Assembly (NCBI GenBank): GCA_017354895.1
Contig: CP071494.1
Span: 124,001-188,000, forward strand
Reading direction: 5' to 3'
Length of the DNA stretch: 64,000 nucleotides
From: Podospora comata
Lineage: Eukaryota; Ascomycota; Sordariomycetes; Sordariales; Podosporaceae
The notes below the pieces were generated by a model. The model saw only the letters and a list, made by a program, of their open reading frames with translations. It did no database searches and had not been told where the DNA came from. The position numbers and the translations under genes were made by a program. This document shows, in pieces, positions 43,223 through 54,854 of this stretch; position 1 is the stretch's first letter; each line of letters starts with the position of its first letter.

Positions 43223-44356
43223 CTATCCCCGTCTCTTACTCTCCTCCAGCATCAACTCCTTCACTATACCCACACCTTCCTCTCGATCCTGCTGAGAAGC
43301 AATGTCCAGTCCCCATGCTGCGAGGAAGGGTGCTTCGCCACGGTAGTTTCGATGGAGCCACATGCGCTCCTGGAGACTGTATTTCGGGCGAGAGAGATGT
43401 ACCGAGTATTTTCGGGCCGGAAGTTCCTCGGTGCTATCGCTGCCCATCGGTCTGGTGATGGTAATCGCCGTTGCTGTGCTGCCGCTTGTACTATCTGGTG
43501 TCGGTGGCGGCGTTCTTAGCCCTGTCACCGGGGTGGCTGTATCGACGGTATTTGGGAGTATGGTTCTGGGATCAAGCGCCTGGGTAGCAGTTTTGTCATT
43601 ACTCCCTGTCGGCAGCGAGGGGCTGTCCAGCATGATCTTTCCCATCAGCTTTTCAACATCTGCAAACTCAGTGGACAGGTCCGCGTTCTGCTTTGAGAAG
43701 GGAGAACTGGAAGCGCCTTCCACCTGGAGCCTTTCAGTGTCGGCTTTCCGTTCTAGTGACGAAACTCGAAGCGGAAGGGGACGGAGGTCGACAGCATCCC
43801 TGTCAGGAGGACGTATCCCCGTCAAGGATGCTTGTCTCGGTGGCGGATTTGCTGATGGCAGCCGCGAACATGTCACATCTTGCGAATAAAAGTCGAGCCA
43901 CTGAGTTCGCCTACTGTCCGCAGAGGACTGCTCGGCTTCGCGGTATAGGGTTCGGCTCAGTGATGGGATTTTGCTCGTCGTTGACACGGCCACCGCCAAG
44001 ATGCGTGATCTCTGGCCACGAACTGTTTGGGCCTCTAGAAACCGTCTCTCTGATGTGATGTCGTGTCAGCAAAATAACTTTCCGCTGTGGACTGGTAGTA
44101 CTAGTCGTCTGCATACCCGCTGCTGTTGGATCTCTTCACCTAGTTCCGTATCCCGGACGCTCGTCTTTTTGGTGATGGCAGCTTTCATGGAGGCCGACCG
44201 TCCTGGCTGAACCATGGGTACGTCACGATCCTGAGTAGTCTTGTTTTTCGGCTTGACAGTAAACATCATGATTTCAGCTGCCGGTCCAACCATGACCGGC
44301 GTCCTCGGTTTGAAACAAGTTTCGTGGATCATCTCCATGGGCTCAGGTTTTGCCAT
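43223..44356 (-). CDS. Hypothetical fungal protein
   Basis: The best model has two exons, 44356-44117 and 44047-43223, giving 354 aa. The intron has donor GTATGC and branch GCTGAC but a weak AGAG acceptor; another in-frame acceptor is GGCCAG further on, so the join is uncertain. The N-terminal part includes VMVGPAAEIMMFTVK. The middle is Ser/Pro/Thr-rich. The C-terminal block (RPKYSLQERMWLHRNYRG, APFLAAWGLDIASQQDRE) looks the most conserved. No domain recognised. A tRNA-Ser lies just downstream on the same strand. Confidence 0.6.
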
Positions 44357-44745
44357 TGTGCAGCACCTACATGTATCCAGTCAGGTAGATAAGGTAAAAT
44401 CCAAAAGATGTAATTGAAATTGCCAAAAGATGCTCAACAGAGAGATGCGACGTGTAGAACTGATATTTCCGGGCGCAAAAATTTCTTCTCGTTCGGAGGT
44501 GCGAATTCAGGGTGTGCTCGGCAGCCAATTCCCTTGCATCGAACAAGTAAAACACAAAACAGCATCACGGGCTGCACCAATCAGACTTCGTAGCAGCTTG
44601 ACTCAGAGACATCCACAGGTGATTTTGTCAACAAAACATTCCAGTTCACCTCCTTGCTTTTCAAAGATGGCTCGAGCTCAAACACCGATTTTATTTTTAT
44701 CTACAGGTATCCAAAGCATCGAGATCTAGCGTAACCCCCACTCTC
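44357..44745. other. Intergenic, no gene seen
   Basis: 389 bp between two minus-strand genes. Presumed promoter of the hypothetical gene. Confidence 0.5.
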
Positions 44746-46170
44746 TCAAGAACAGTTTATCTCTGTAATTTGACTCTTAGGCAGGTTTGCGGTTTCGTCC
44801 AACACCTTGACAAATCGACTCTTGACAGCATCGAACTTCCCATCCCCAGCTCGCGCCTTGCCCATGTGCTCCATTGCGGCAAACACAACGCTCTCCATCA
44901 GCCGAAGCGCCAACTCTCCAGCCTTGTCATGGTTGTAAAAGGCCGGTGTTTCGTTCACCTCCAACAGCCACACCTTTCCGTTGTCATCGACCAAAAAGTC
45001 AGCAGCGAAAAGCTCAAACGATTTGCCAACCGTGTTGAACTTATCAGCCATGGTGTGCGCAGCAGCCTTGAACAGTTCCGCTGTCACGTTGCATATCTGG
45101 TCCCAGACGCCCTCCTTCCACCCATCCCCCAACAGCTTCTCGGGCACTGCGTCCGACCAAAAGTCTCTCATGGACTCGTTGCTGACAAACTCGTCCTCAT
45201 CCTGGAGAGCCGTGTTGGTGAGGCTCGACCGCAAGCTTGGGTTCTCCCATGGGGGCTGGTAGTCCTCGCAGGCTAAAAGAGCGAGTAGTTCTCGGAACAC
45301 GTGAACCTTCAAACGACCCATGGCCAAGACGTATGCCCTGACATGCCACTTCTTGCCCTCAACTGGTGGTATGCGGATAATGTATTGCTGCGCGACAAAC
45401 TCTCGCATCTGTGCCGAAGGAATCCGTCCGTCTTTCTTGAAGACGTACTGCACTCGTTTGTGGTCGCCTTTGCCCCCACCCTGCGCCTTCTTCTCGTCAA
45501 GCCCAAACCCGCTGATGGTTGTGACCAACGCGTCCAAAGCATTCAGTCCGGGCAACGACAGGGAGACGCCATCCTTTTCCTTTTCCTTTTCCTTTTCCCT
45601 CTCTTCCTCTTCCTCTTCCTCGTCATCAGTGTACTCGTATTCGGCCAATTCCAGGTGACTAGCCAATTCCTCCACCGTGCTGAAGATTCGGATCCCCGCG
45701 CCACAATCAATCAGCGCCGGCTTCAAAATCCACCAGTCTCTCTCAATTGGCTCGCGGCTCTCATTCTGTTCCAGCGAGTACAGCAAGGTCAGATCGTCGG
45801 CCGCTGTGAGCGACTCGTCTACGTACTCGGCGTAGTCAAGCGAGAGCCTCACAGTGAGGGGAACATGGTCGGGCAGCTTGCTCTCGGGTCTCTTTGCCCG
45901 CCAAAAGTCGACCACCCTGGCGAGGTAGTCCTTGCGTGCCAGAGCGTCGCTGGATGGGTAGGCGTTGATCAGCCCGTTCTTGGAGTTGTTGAGAATTGCA
46001 AAGTTGCGTCCAATCTCCCAGCCGTCCAGGTACTGAAAGGACTCCTCCAGGGGCTCATTGGGAAAGTCCTCAAAGCTGTCATAGAAGATGGCGTCGGGGA
46101 CATGGTCGAGAATGAACTTGCGAAGATGGGGGTTGAGCCAAGGGCAGGCCCCGTTGATGAAGACGTGCAT
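44746..46170 (-). CDS. Tubulin-tyrosine ligase family protein
   Basis: Single exon, 474 aa from the ATG giving MHVFINGACPWLNPHLRKF. TTL/ATP-grasp features in order are RDWWILKPALIDCGAG (ATP lysine), REFVAQQYIIRIPPVEGKKW with HVRAYVLAMG, and the metal/ATP-binding end ELFAADFLVDDNGKVWLLEV followed by NETPAF. The fungal member in yeast is Pby1. Between residues of about 190 and 215 is a low-complexity insert, a Glu run followed by alternating Glu-Lys, coded by TTTTCC and TTCCTC repeats as read on the plus strand (about 45570-45630). True tubulin tyrosination in fungi is uncertain, so the substrate is open. Confidence 0.92.
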   Translation of the reverse strand: MHVFINGACPWLNPHLRKFILDHVPDAIFYDSFEDFPNEPLEESFQYLDGWEIGRNFAILNNSKNGLINAYPSSDALARKDYLARVVDFWRAKRPESKLPDHVPLTVRLSLDYAEYVDESLTAADDLTLLYSLEQNESREPIERDWWILKPALIDCGAGIRIFSTVEELASHLELAEYEYTDDEEEEEEEREKEKEKEKDGVSLSLPGLNALDALVTTISGFGLDEKKAQGGGKGDHKRVQYVFKKDGRIPSAQMREFVAQQYIIRIPPVEGKKWHVRAYVLAMGRLKVHVFRELLALLACEDYQPPWENPSLRSSLTNTALQDEDEFVSNESMRDFWSDAVPEKLLGDGWKEGVWDQICNVTAELFKAAAHTMADKFNTVGKSFELFAADFLVDDNGKVWLLEVNETPAFYNHDKAGELALRLMESVVFAAMEHMGKARAGDGKFDAVKSRFVKVLDETANLPKSQITEINCS

Positions 46171-46984
46171 TTTGCTGTTTGTTCTTGTTTCTCTCTTGGC
46201 TCGAGACAAACCGGGCTAAGGGGCAAGAGACAGAGATCCAAGGGCGTTCAGCGTGAAATCTTGCCCTTTTCTGCTTCTGGAGGCTGAATCACTTGGGGGG
46301 GGATGCTCAGGCGTGCAGCCAGTCTGAAGTCCATATGGTGGAGTGGTGTTGGCAAAGAGTGTTGCTGGGCGGCCATACAGGTGGTGACAAGGCGGGAGAG
46401 ACACGGACACGGGGCCGGCGATACGGTGAAGAGAAAAGAGCAGTCGCACTCGGCTTGGACTTTGATCATTATATAGCATTCTTGCTGTTCACTCTGTCCT
46501 AAAAAGTCCTTCTGTCAGTCCTTCGAGAAAAACTATGGTGGATCAGAGCCAAGAAAGTCGAGACAGCAACGCCAAGCCGGCTCGCCTTCTCGCGACGAGG
46601 GACATTACCTAACAAGCATCCGACCACAGGGTGGGCCTGGGATTATCAACACTTAGATTGGACGGTGCTTGATTTCGTCCACGTAATGTCGGCAGCAGTA
46701 TCCTGGTGTCATCACCATGTTGTTACATTTTTTGAAAAGCTTGCAGGCCACAGGAAAAAAATCAAACAGAGCCACAATGTGTCAGCGAATGTCGACAGGC
46801 TGGCACGTATTGCTCAAAAATGCATAGGATCAGGGATCAGGGGTTACCAGCTCAGTACAACCCTAACCCTTTCGAAATGGGTGGAAAGGTGGTGAAAAGG
46901 GGTAGAAGTGAATGTCAACAAACAGTTACTCATGGCAACCGAAACAGCAGGTTGTCCATTTGGTCTGGCAGGTAAGTAAACTGA
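46171..46984. other. Intergenic, left flank of the AT-rich island
   Basis: Contains the ligase promoter. Composition is ordinary until about 46970 and then falls quickly in GC. No gene. Confidence 0.5.
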
Positions 46985-47929
46985 CTAAGATTTCTCTTTA
47001 GGGTTATAATTACCTAATACGATACGTTTACAGTTATATACTTTCTATATCTTACTTCTGGAACCTGTATTACTAGTGAAATAGTGAAAAACACATAAGA
47101 ATAACCATAACACCACAAATATACCGTCAATAGGTCCTAGAATGACCTCACCTGCGTGACATTGGCTCGCTCGCAGGCCGCACTTCGCGCAGGACGAAGA
47201 AAAGACGTTATGGGCTCGCAGGCCACATAATAGGCACCGGATTAGCCTAATCAGAAGGCCAGGATTGCCTGCACGCGTGCAAGGCACAAAATACGAAGAA
47301 AATAAAAGTCGATGATCCGTCTAAAACAGAATATCAGAAGCAGACCGCTTATACTATAGTCGCGTGCATAAAAAAACCCCCATGTTAGGTACCTGTAAGG
47401 CACAATAGCCGACGCGTTTTAACTAATCGACTAAAGACAGCCTATTTTCTACTTTAATAACTTTTTCTAAGAATCATCAAGATTTCAATAACTTACTACG
47501 CAGTATAGTAATACAATAGCGCAGCCACAAGGATCTAGCGGTACTAAATAGCTTATTACCGAAGAGCGCTAGTGAGTTTGAGTTTTATATTTTAATATTA
47601 ATAAAAGTTAAACCGAGATTTATAATATTATTAGCTATACTAAAGCGTAGATCTAGATTGCTATTCGCGCTTGCAACGCTACTATTAGGCGGAGTATTAA
47701 CTGGCTACAGACGTTAATACTAAAGTAAAAAAACAAGCTTATTTAATATATTATTTTTAATAAAAAAGCTTATCGAATAAGTTTCCTCGAACTTTTAATA
47801 ATTATTTTCGTTAAGGTCTTCGATATATAAATAATTAAGTATATTTTTTATCAGCTAAGCTTTTACCAACGAATTACCCGGAAAAGATTATTAATTATTA
47901 AACGAATCCGGAACCTCTGAGAGATTTAG

Positions 47930-48573
47930 GCTAAAAAATATAAATATTAAACCTTTAATCAATGAATAAAGATCTTTTAAACCGACGAGACTTAGGTTAC
48001 TAATAGCCTATATAAGAAATAATATATAACTTAGTATTAAGTAAAAAGTAAGATCCTATTTATATTATAAAGAAATATTAACATAAGGGGGGCTAAATAT
48101 TTTAGAGTTATTTCTTTAGCTTAAGTAAAGGCCCTAGGATTTTCTAGGAAAAAGACTAGGAAACAATTAACGCTAAGACCTACCGCGTATATACTATACC
48201 TATAATTTACGGCTAAGTATAATTCTATAAGGTATAGCTTAATAAAAATTTAATTTTAATATAAGATAGTACTTTAAAGTATATAGTTATAAAAACTAAA
48301 AAAAATCTCCGCAAGCGAGATATTATTTTAATAGAGTAACTATTATTTTTACTAGACTTAAATTCTATTAAATCTTATCAAAATTAAATAAAAGACTAGA
48401 TCGAAGACCGGTATAGCCTTAAAGAAAAGCCTTCATATAATAAGCTACACCAGTATATTAATAAAGCTTAGGAGGCACTACTGGACGACTTTTTGAAGAA
48501 GCTGTTGGCCTCGATGCCAGATCGGTGCAAAGCAATAATTACAGCAAAGAGTATACATACAAAATTTTAGCTA
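47930..48573 (+). mobile_element. Tc1/mariner-family transposase remnant, RIP-degraded
   Basis: Pieces of a transposase can be read with stops in place of Trp. They include a TDET-stop-VT segment near 47975 (catalytic Asp region), KGPRIF-stop-EKD with TINAKTYR near 48135-48180, and LDLNSIK near 48355 (the SPDLNPIE region). IKD-stop-IEDRYSLKEKP and ALLDDFLKKLLASMPDRCKA with IHTKF then lead to the natural stop near 48571. The order matches fungal Tc1-type elements such as impala or Tan1. At least one frame slip is present. The terminal repeats were not located. Confidence 0.85.
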
Positions 48574-49036
48574 GCTATTTAGTGTATTTACTGTGTGAAG
48601 GTGTGGATACTATGCCCTCGGTTAGCGTGGGTACCTCGCATGGAGATTTTTATTACCTATCATATGTAGTATATATGACCTCTGACCTCTTCTAAGCTCC
48701 ACTTCATTACTTATACCCTCAGGCTTGTGGCTGCACTCCAAACTACTAGTAAGTAAAGCTAATATATAGGTAATAGCAGAAAATAAAGAAGAAAAGTATA
48801 AAGTAAAAGAAATATTAGATTTACAGTTTAATAGAGGTTAATTAGTTTATTTAGTTCATTAGTTAAAATATCCAGCTATAGATAATTCGTAGAAATTAAA
48901 GGTAAATTTTAATTACTTAAATAAATAAAAAGAATTCTACTAGTAATATCTAGACCGGCTAAAACCTAAAGTAATTGAAATAGTAAAAAGATTAGTACCT
49001 AGATCACGTGGTAAATCTATAAATCTGGATACCGAA

Positions 49037-49189
49037 GAACCTTGGTAAGAATCAAACTTACGCTTTTAACGTAATTGTCAACGTATTACGCACTATATTA
49101 TACGGTTAGTAAATACGGGAGAATCCAGGCCCAAGTAATACTTCACGCTTTTACTACCGTAAGAAAAAGTTGAAGACGTATTACTAGCG
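49037..49189 (-). repeat. tRNA-derived SINE-like repeat, copy 1
   Basis: On the minus strand its end holds degenerate tRNA promoter boxes: a box A-like TAATATAGTGCG and a box B-like AGTTTGATTCT. The whole unit aligns with copy 2 at 49251-49400, sharing GAACC at one end, ATCAAAC, ACGCACTA and TTACTAGCG at the other. The identity is clouded by transitions. Confidence 0.55.
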
Positions 49190-49250
49190 GGGAAACTAAA
49201 AAAAAAAATAGTATTTAAGTTTACAGACTATATCTATAAACTTAGATATA

Positions 49251-49400
49251 GAACCCTATCGGAAATCAAACCCGTATCTTCGATAAAAAAGCCGACGTAT
49301 AACGCACTACACTACGAAGTTAAAAGGTATAAAGGGACCTAAATATAATTACTGCTACGCGTTTTAATTACTTTAAAAAGTAGAAAGCACGTTACTAGCG
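49251..49400 (-). repeat. tRNA-derived SINE-like repeat, copy 2
   Basis: The minus strand reads TTCGTAGTGTAGTGCGTTAT (box A region, close to fungal tRNA-Val heads), and GGGTTTGATTTCC is a box B. It is followed by a non-tRNA tail that ends, like copy 1, at the same TTACTAGCG word as seen on the plus strand. No functional cloverleaf forms. Confidence 0.55.
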
Positions 49401-50360
49401 ACGTCTGGTACGGTAAGGAAAAAAAGATTAGCCGTGCCTAGATTCAAAGAAAAGTTAAGTAATTAATTAAGGTTAGTAGAAAGCTTAAAAACGATACTAA
49501 TAGCCTCTTAATTAATAATATTAAAGGTACTTATTAATTAAGTTCGATTAATTAAATATTATTTATTTAAAGAGTTTATAAAAGATATTAAACTATTAGT
49601 TTCGTTTAATAATTATATACCTTAACGAAAGAGCTCGGAACTTTAATTACGTATCGACGTACGTTACTTACGTAAACAAATTAAAGTATTTAACAGTTCA
49701 GCTAATAATTCTTTTTAAAATTATTTTACTATTAATTTTCTTTTATTCCGATAGATTCTTTAGTATTATAGCTATTAATAAAAAAATTATATAGTAACGG
49801 TGCCTAGGTATTTACGGAAGTCAGATACGTTAAAACCGCTATACGGTTTATTTAATCGAACGTAACTAGGGTAGCGGTTCGAGCTTTCTTTTATAACGTA
49901 ATGCTTTTTGGGTTATGCTTTTTAATAACGGGAGTAAAATATAATTTCGATACTATTTTAAGTAATTAGAGCGGGAAGAATTTTTCGTTTACGTATCATA
50001 TTGCGAAAGCGTTTTTCTACGCGACTCGACATTATTAATAATACTAAAACAAATATAAAAAAGAGAAAGAGGGAAGAAAGCACGTATATAATAAAAGAAA
50101 AGATAGTAGTAGTAAGGTATAATAAATAGTAGGAGCGTATTTTTCGGGTAAAAGATAAAGAGAAAAGGTATTATGTTGTAGACTAACTATATAGAAAGGC
50201 AAAGTAGAGACTGTAGGAAGCTGTGGAGGCCAATCAAGTAAAATATAACAGTGGGGCTACAGGACAGTAGGGCGCTTACCTTTTGGCAGTAGTAAGCCGG
50301 AGCGCCAGGCTCACCTAAGAAGCGTGGTGAGCTAGGTACGGAAGTACCTGAAGGATGGAG

Positions 50361-50560
50361 GTCTATATATACGGAGGAACTGGCTGGTATTAATAAACAG
50401 TTCCGTAATATATAATATAACTTACAATCGTTAGTATTTAGACTATTATGATTGAGACAAGCCATTTGTTGTACACTGTTTAGCTGTACCGAACCAAGAT
50501 TATTCAGAAGTGCCTTCAACTAGTATCCCTTTCAAAGGTTCTAGATAGAGATTCGTCACA
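50361..50560. repeat. LTR-like repeat, copy A (may extend left to about 50212)
   Basis: About 200 bp that recur at 50771-50969. It contains a TATA-like GTCTATATATACGG, an AATAAA-like word, TACACTGTTTAGCTGTACCG and an end at TCGTCACA. If extended left to the TGTAGGAAGC at 50212 it has the TG...CA ends of an LTR. It is probably the remains of a retroelement. Confidence 0.65.
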
Positions 50561-50770
50561 ATTTACCTATTAATATATCACGGTTTAGGAAACAGCGGGG
50601 CTGTAAGGAACAAATTAGGGCTGGACCGAGCGATAGAGCGGGGCTTACAATCCAGATAGACGGAACGGACTAATAGAAAGTAAATTATTCAAAGCTAAGG
50701 AAATTATAAATAATTCTTAAAAATTATTTACAATTCTCGAAGAAAGAGAATAATCTATATTTTAGTATAA

Positions 50771-50969
50771 GTCTATATATATGGAGGAACTAGCTAGTAT
50801 AAATAGATAGTTCCGCAGTATACAATTATAAGTTATAATTGTGGTATTCTAGCTATTGTGATTGAAATAAACCATTATTATACACTGTTTAGCTATACCG
50901 AACTAGGATTATTCAGAAGTGCCTTTAACCAGTATCCCTTTCAGAGGTTCTGGATAGGGGTTTGTCACA
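50771..50969. repeat. LTR-like repeat, copy B
   Basis: Aligns with copy A through GTCTATATATATGG, TACACTGTTTAGCTATACCG, ATTATTCAGAAGTGCC and the end TTTGTCACA, in the same orientation. Most differences are transitions, as RIP would produce. Only 210 bp separate the two copies, too little for a retroelement body, so this is a deleted or nested remnant. Confidence 0.65.
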
Positions 50970-51345
50970 TAATACTATAAAAAAATTATTTGATATTCTT
51001 TTTTTATACTCTAAAGACTAGATAATATAAAGATAAAATATTATATAGGTAAATGTAAAGCTTTCAAACCTTTTTATACATTAATTAAATGCTATTTTTC
51101 CGGTTAAAATTACTCTATTTTCTAAATATATATTTTAAGTATTACAATTTAATTACTATTTTTTATTAGTATAAAGAGGTTTTATAAGCTATATTATAGA
51201 GTAAATTAATAAATTAAATAAATATAATTATAAAATTATGTATTACTTTCATAATTTTAAATTATTACTTTTATGAAAAAACTTTTATTATTATTAATCG
51301 GAGATTATCCGGATAACGATTATTGCAATTAATTCTTTAAATAAC

Positions 51346-53605
51346 TATATTTTCTTTTAGAATATTTTGATGATACCTTGCCTGGTGACAAGAACCAATC
51401 GGCGAGCCACACTGCCGCGATGTTGAAGTAAGTAAAATAAATAACATACGACCTCCTAATCTACGACTGCAATCAAATCTTCCGGGTATGGCTTCTATCG
51501 AGTGATGACTGACCTCGGAAAACAAGTGTTGGGCGTGCTTGGTGTTTTTTGCGGCAAAGGACAGTATCTAGTTCTTGTGATGTATTTACTGCACGCTGTG
51601 GATCCTACGGTGAGTTCCTACAAGTCCCGACAGTTTCAAAATGCTTTCAGCATCAGGTAGGCTCCGGTTTCCAAGAATGTCGGGGAGCCTATAAGGAGCT
51701 TGTCCTTGGGCCCCTGGCATTGAACCACTAACCCCGCAACGTGACACTACAGACAGAACGGTGGTCAAAAAGCATGCACGCTGAGAGATTCCTTCAAGAG
51801 TACATGCCAGGTGCAACATCATTAACAATAAACTGCCCCAAATCCTTCGTCTGGCCCGTCTGGCTGTCTGCGTTCAGTATCTGCCCAAAACCTACAGGTT
51901 ACACCGTGACACCTGACCTGATGTGCGAGCCATCATACATATCCTTCCATCTGCAACGCATCATTCCATAAAAGACTCGTGTTCCACGACAGATGTGTGG
52001 AGTATCCCTATGCCGCTTGACATCAGTCAGAGCATTCTGTCCCTTGCTGCATGCCCGCCAAAGCCGACCTTCACACGTCACATGCTCCCAGCAACCACCC
52101 GTTGGGCACCGAGCCCTTCATAGCTGTACCGACACCTGTCCAGGTCACACAGCCCTAGGCCACGGGTTCATCTGCACCTTGGACAGCAACACCCGCATAT
52201 TTCCTCTTGATAGTTTCCTGCATTGGGCGTCTTTCACCTCCTGGTAACAGCACCACCCAAATTTTGATGCGGCATTTTTGTTAGTGGGTGAGAACGGCAT
52301 GACCAAGTTAGAGACTTGGCATGTTTGGGCGTGACCAGCCGCAAAAGTTGGACCGTGTAACCTTCCTCTCCTACCAGGTATTGATTCTAAAACATTGAGA
52401 AAACCAGTCAAAAGCATTGCTCGGTTTCTATCTCGTCAAGGAAGCGGGCACTTTGGGGCAGTCTAAGTGGACTCGAGCTACCACCTTGGAGAAAGTAGTG
52501 CCTCGTGATTGGCGTGGCTTATGATAGCACTCTTGCTAGACCTGGTTTTTGGGTACTGTTTGCCTGGTCCCCGATGAAAAGCCACTGAGAACATGAATCA
52601 AACAACCCCGTAATCGAGCCTCATCACTATGAAACAGGTAACTGGTACTTTGCTACCTAAGCAGCTTCATAGCCGTCTAAATCTTGATGGTACTGTGAGG
52701 TTGGCCTGGTCCTCTCATTGTGCAGCCACGTATGGGGCCAAGAATATGTTCCTGGTTAGAACCATAGGCATATCACACGGCGAAGCAATATCGATACGCG
52801 CATGAACCATGAGTGTCCATTCGGCACACATAACTTCTAACCAGCTACAATGTCTTGACATGCAGGATGATGATCACTACCGCAGCGAAGCCACAAAGCG
52901 CGACTTGGGCGGACGCAATTCCTATACCTTACTAGATACTCGGCTACTGTGAAGCCCAACCCAACGGAATCGATCCATGGTGCTGATTTCGGATTGCCCG
53001 AACCATCCAGCCTGACCCAACCCTCTCAATTTGTGCACAAACAACGTTTACGGGGTAGAGGTATACTGGTGATGTTTGAAGCCCACCGGAGCCTGGCACA
53101 TGGTCTCAACCGACGGAGGTAGGTTGACCATTCACTGCAGTTTTATTCATCCAAGTAACCAAGGTAGACAGGTTCTGAACTTGCCAAAATTTTGTGTCAC
53201 TCTTGGGCCCAAAAATTATGCTTCTTCGCTGAAAAAAGGTGAAAACATAGAGTTGGGCATCCGTTTAAAAGATTTTGATGGTGGTCATCTGCTTATAGAT
53301 CATGGCAGCAAGGCCCACTTTCATGGGCAGCTGAATAGAAATATAACTTGGGGTATGTCTAGAATAATCTGTTAGTTATGATAGATATCGCTGCACAGTC
53401 CTGACAAGCCAGGAACGGTCCCATCTTACGCTTGAGCCCGAAAGTGTCTGCCTGCAGAAAACAATAACGACCTTGCCTGCCGCCGAGTCAGGTATTCTGC
53501 CCTTGCCAGTTCGACACTACACGATCAGCCACTGGCTACATTCCGATTACTACCTACCTGGTACATTACTTACCTACTCAATCACTGTTTGCTCTGGTCT
53601 AAAAC
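51346..53605. other. Gene-poor stretch right of the AT-rich island
   Basis: GC content recovers at about 51346. I found no convincing exons. A 99-codon frame at 53076-53375 (KPTGAWHMVSTDGGRLTIHC onward) reads smoothly but lacks start context, splice partners or family resemblance. It could be a gene fragment. Confidence 0.45.
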
Positions 53606-54854
53606 ATGAGTCTGTTCATTGTAAGATCATTCGCCGCATTTTTTTAGGAAGCTTTTAAACTGACAGAGTTTCTACCTAGGGCAGCAAATCTGCTTCTTCT
53701 CGTCAGGGTAGTCATATTTACCGTGATAAGCACCCTTCCTTCAGCCATGGCTCCCGCAACAAGTATCGCGGTCGCGACCCCAAGGTCTCTGGTGCCACCC
53801 TAGTTGAAAATGAAGCTGGCGATCGACCTCTCACTGGCACCTCATTCTTATTTGTCGTCAATGAACTCAACAACAACTATGAGGCTCAGACTCACGGAAG
53901 CGAGCCACTTCGGGATCAGTGGTTGAACTTCATGCCCCCTGAACGCGCGGATGAGTACTTGGATGAATGGCCGGGAATGGTATTCCGGTATCTGCAGGAA
54001 CCGCAAGGCGGCGTCATCACTCCGGCTGATGAGTATCGGTGGTGAGTTACCGAAACGAGAAACCAAACAGAAAAGAAGTTTGCTGACGCAGCCACGGTAT
54101 CAAAAAAACAGGCACCGCCCTGGCCGAGGACACGAAGGTCATATCGTTCGAGTCGATACGGCAGGCAACATCACCGGCCACCCCATTATTTGCCGTCAAG
54201 CGACCATTTTCTCCTGTAGCAACCACCTACCCGTGATTGTTGGGCCTGGTGACGCATCTCTTGGTAACTCGAGAGTGGTACGCCACGTCCTGGACAGCGA
54301 CAACATGTTTTACTGGAGCCTCCTGCACATTAGCCGCTGGGATGATGGCTCCAACATCAGTTATGTCAATTCCGAGGGGCGAGGTGTGCCTTCTGTCGTC
54401 GGTAGAAACCCTTCTTGGATTCCCTCGCTCGTTCCTCAGGTGTATTCGAATTCAAATGCAAACCTGGTGTCAGGTGGGCTGTCTGGTGACTTGTCCGTCT
54501 TGATTGGGCTTATGGCTTTCCACAGCAGGGTAGGAAGGGCGAGTGACGTGTTCATCTCGCAAAAATGGCATCGCAATCGGTGGTTTGGAAGTCAGCACGC
54601 ACCGACACATGGTAAGTTCATCGCTCTATGTGCCTCCACCCCCAACATGAAGAGTGTTTCTGAACGTCTGGCTAACGGCACAAATAGTGCCAAGAACCCA
54701 AGAAGAAAATCCGCGCGGCTTTTTTGTCCAAGTGTGTCTGGACAATCTGGTAAGGGGACTGGAGGACAGTGATGAGAACAACATCCGGGCTGAGGACTGC
54801 TTGCAGCATGTTTTGGCACTGGAATGGCACAGTGTTCTTGTCAGAGAGAACTGA
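53606..54854 (+). CDS. Orphan-like protein of unknown function, four exons
   Basis: Exons 53606-53620, 53680-54041, 54112-54611 and 54688-54854 join in phase to give 347 aa. All three introns have good signals: GTAAGA/CTGAC/CCTAG, GTGAGT/GCTGAC/ACAG and GTAAGT/CTAAC/ATAG. The first exon codes only MSLFI. The protein has no signal peptide or membrane segment. It is rich in Trp, Arg, His and Asn, with notable segments RADEYLDEWPGMVFRYLQEP, NMFYWSLLHISRW and FISQKWHRNRWFGSQHAP. I do not recognise a family. It lies in a gene-poor stretch 2.3 kb from the relic island. Confidence 0.75.

Larger units (their letters stand above)
46985..51345. repeat. AT-rich, RIP-like relic island
   Basis: Conspicuously AT-rich block with sharp edges, no open frame over about 110 codons, many TA-rich words and several degenerate mobile elements (listed separately). 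A GC-richer patch at about 47130-47290 has no recognised content. Such islands in filamentous ascomycetes arise when RIP mutates repeated DNA (C to T, mainly at CpA). Trp codons turned to TAG in the transposase relic support this. Confidence 0.85.

Noticed and set aside
46855-46875. Telomere-like CCCTAA units near the AT-rich island
   Set aside because: Only two units (ACCCTAACCCT); flanks are ordinary, so this is chance and not a telomere or telomere scar.
46985-51345. Centromere or CRISPR-like array in the AT-rich block
   Set aside because: No regularly spaced repeats; the block is short and contains recognisable transposon relics, which explain its composition.
53076-53375. 99-codon smooth frame left of the orphan-like gene
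   Set aside because: Might be a gene fragment, but there is no start context, no splice partner and no family resemblance, so it is not listed as a gene.
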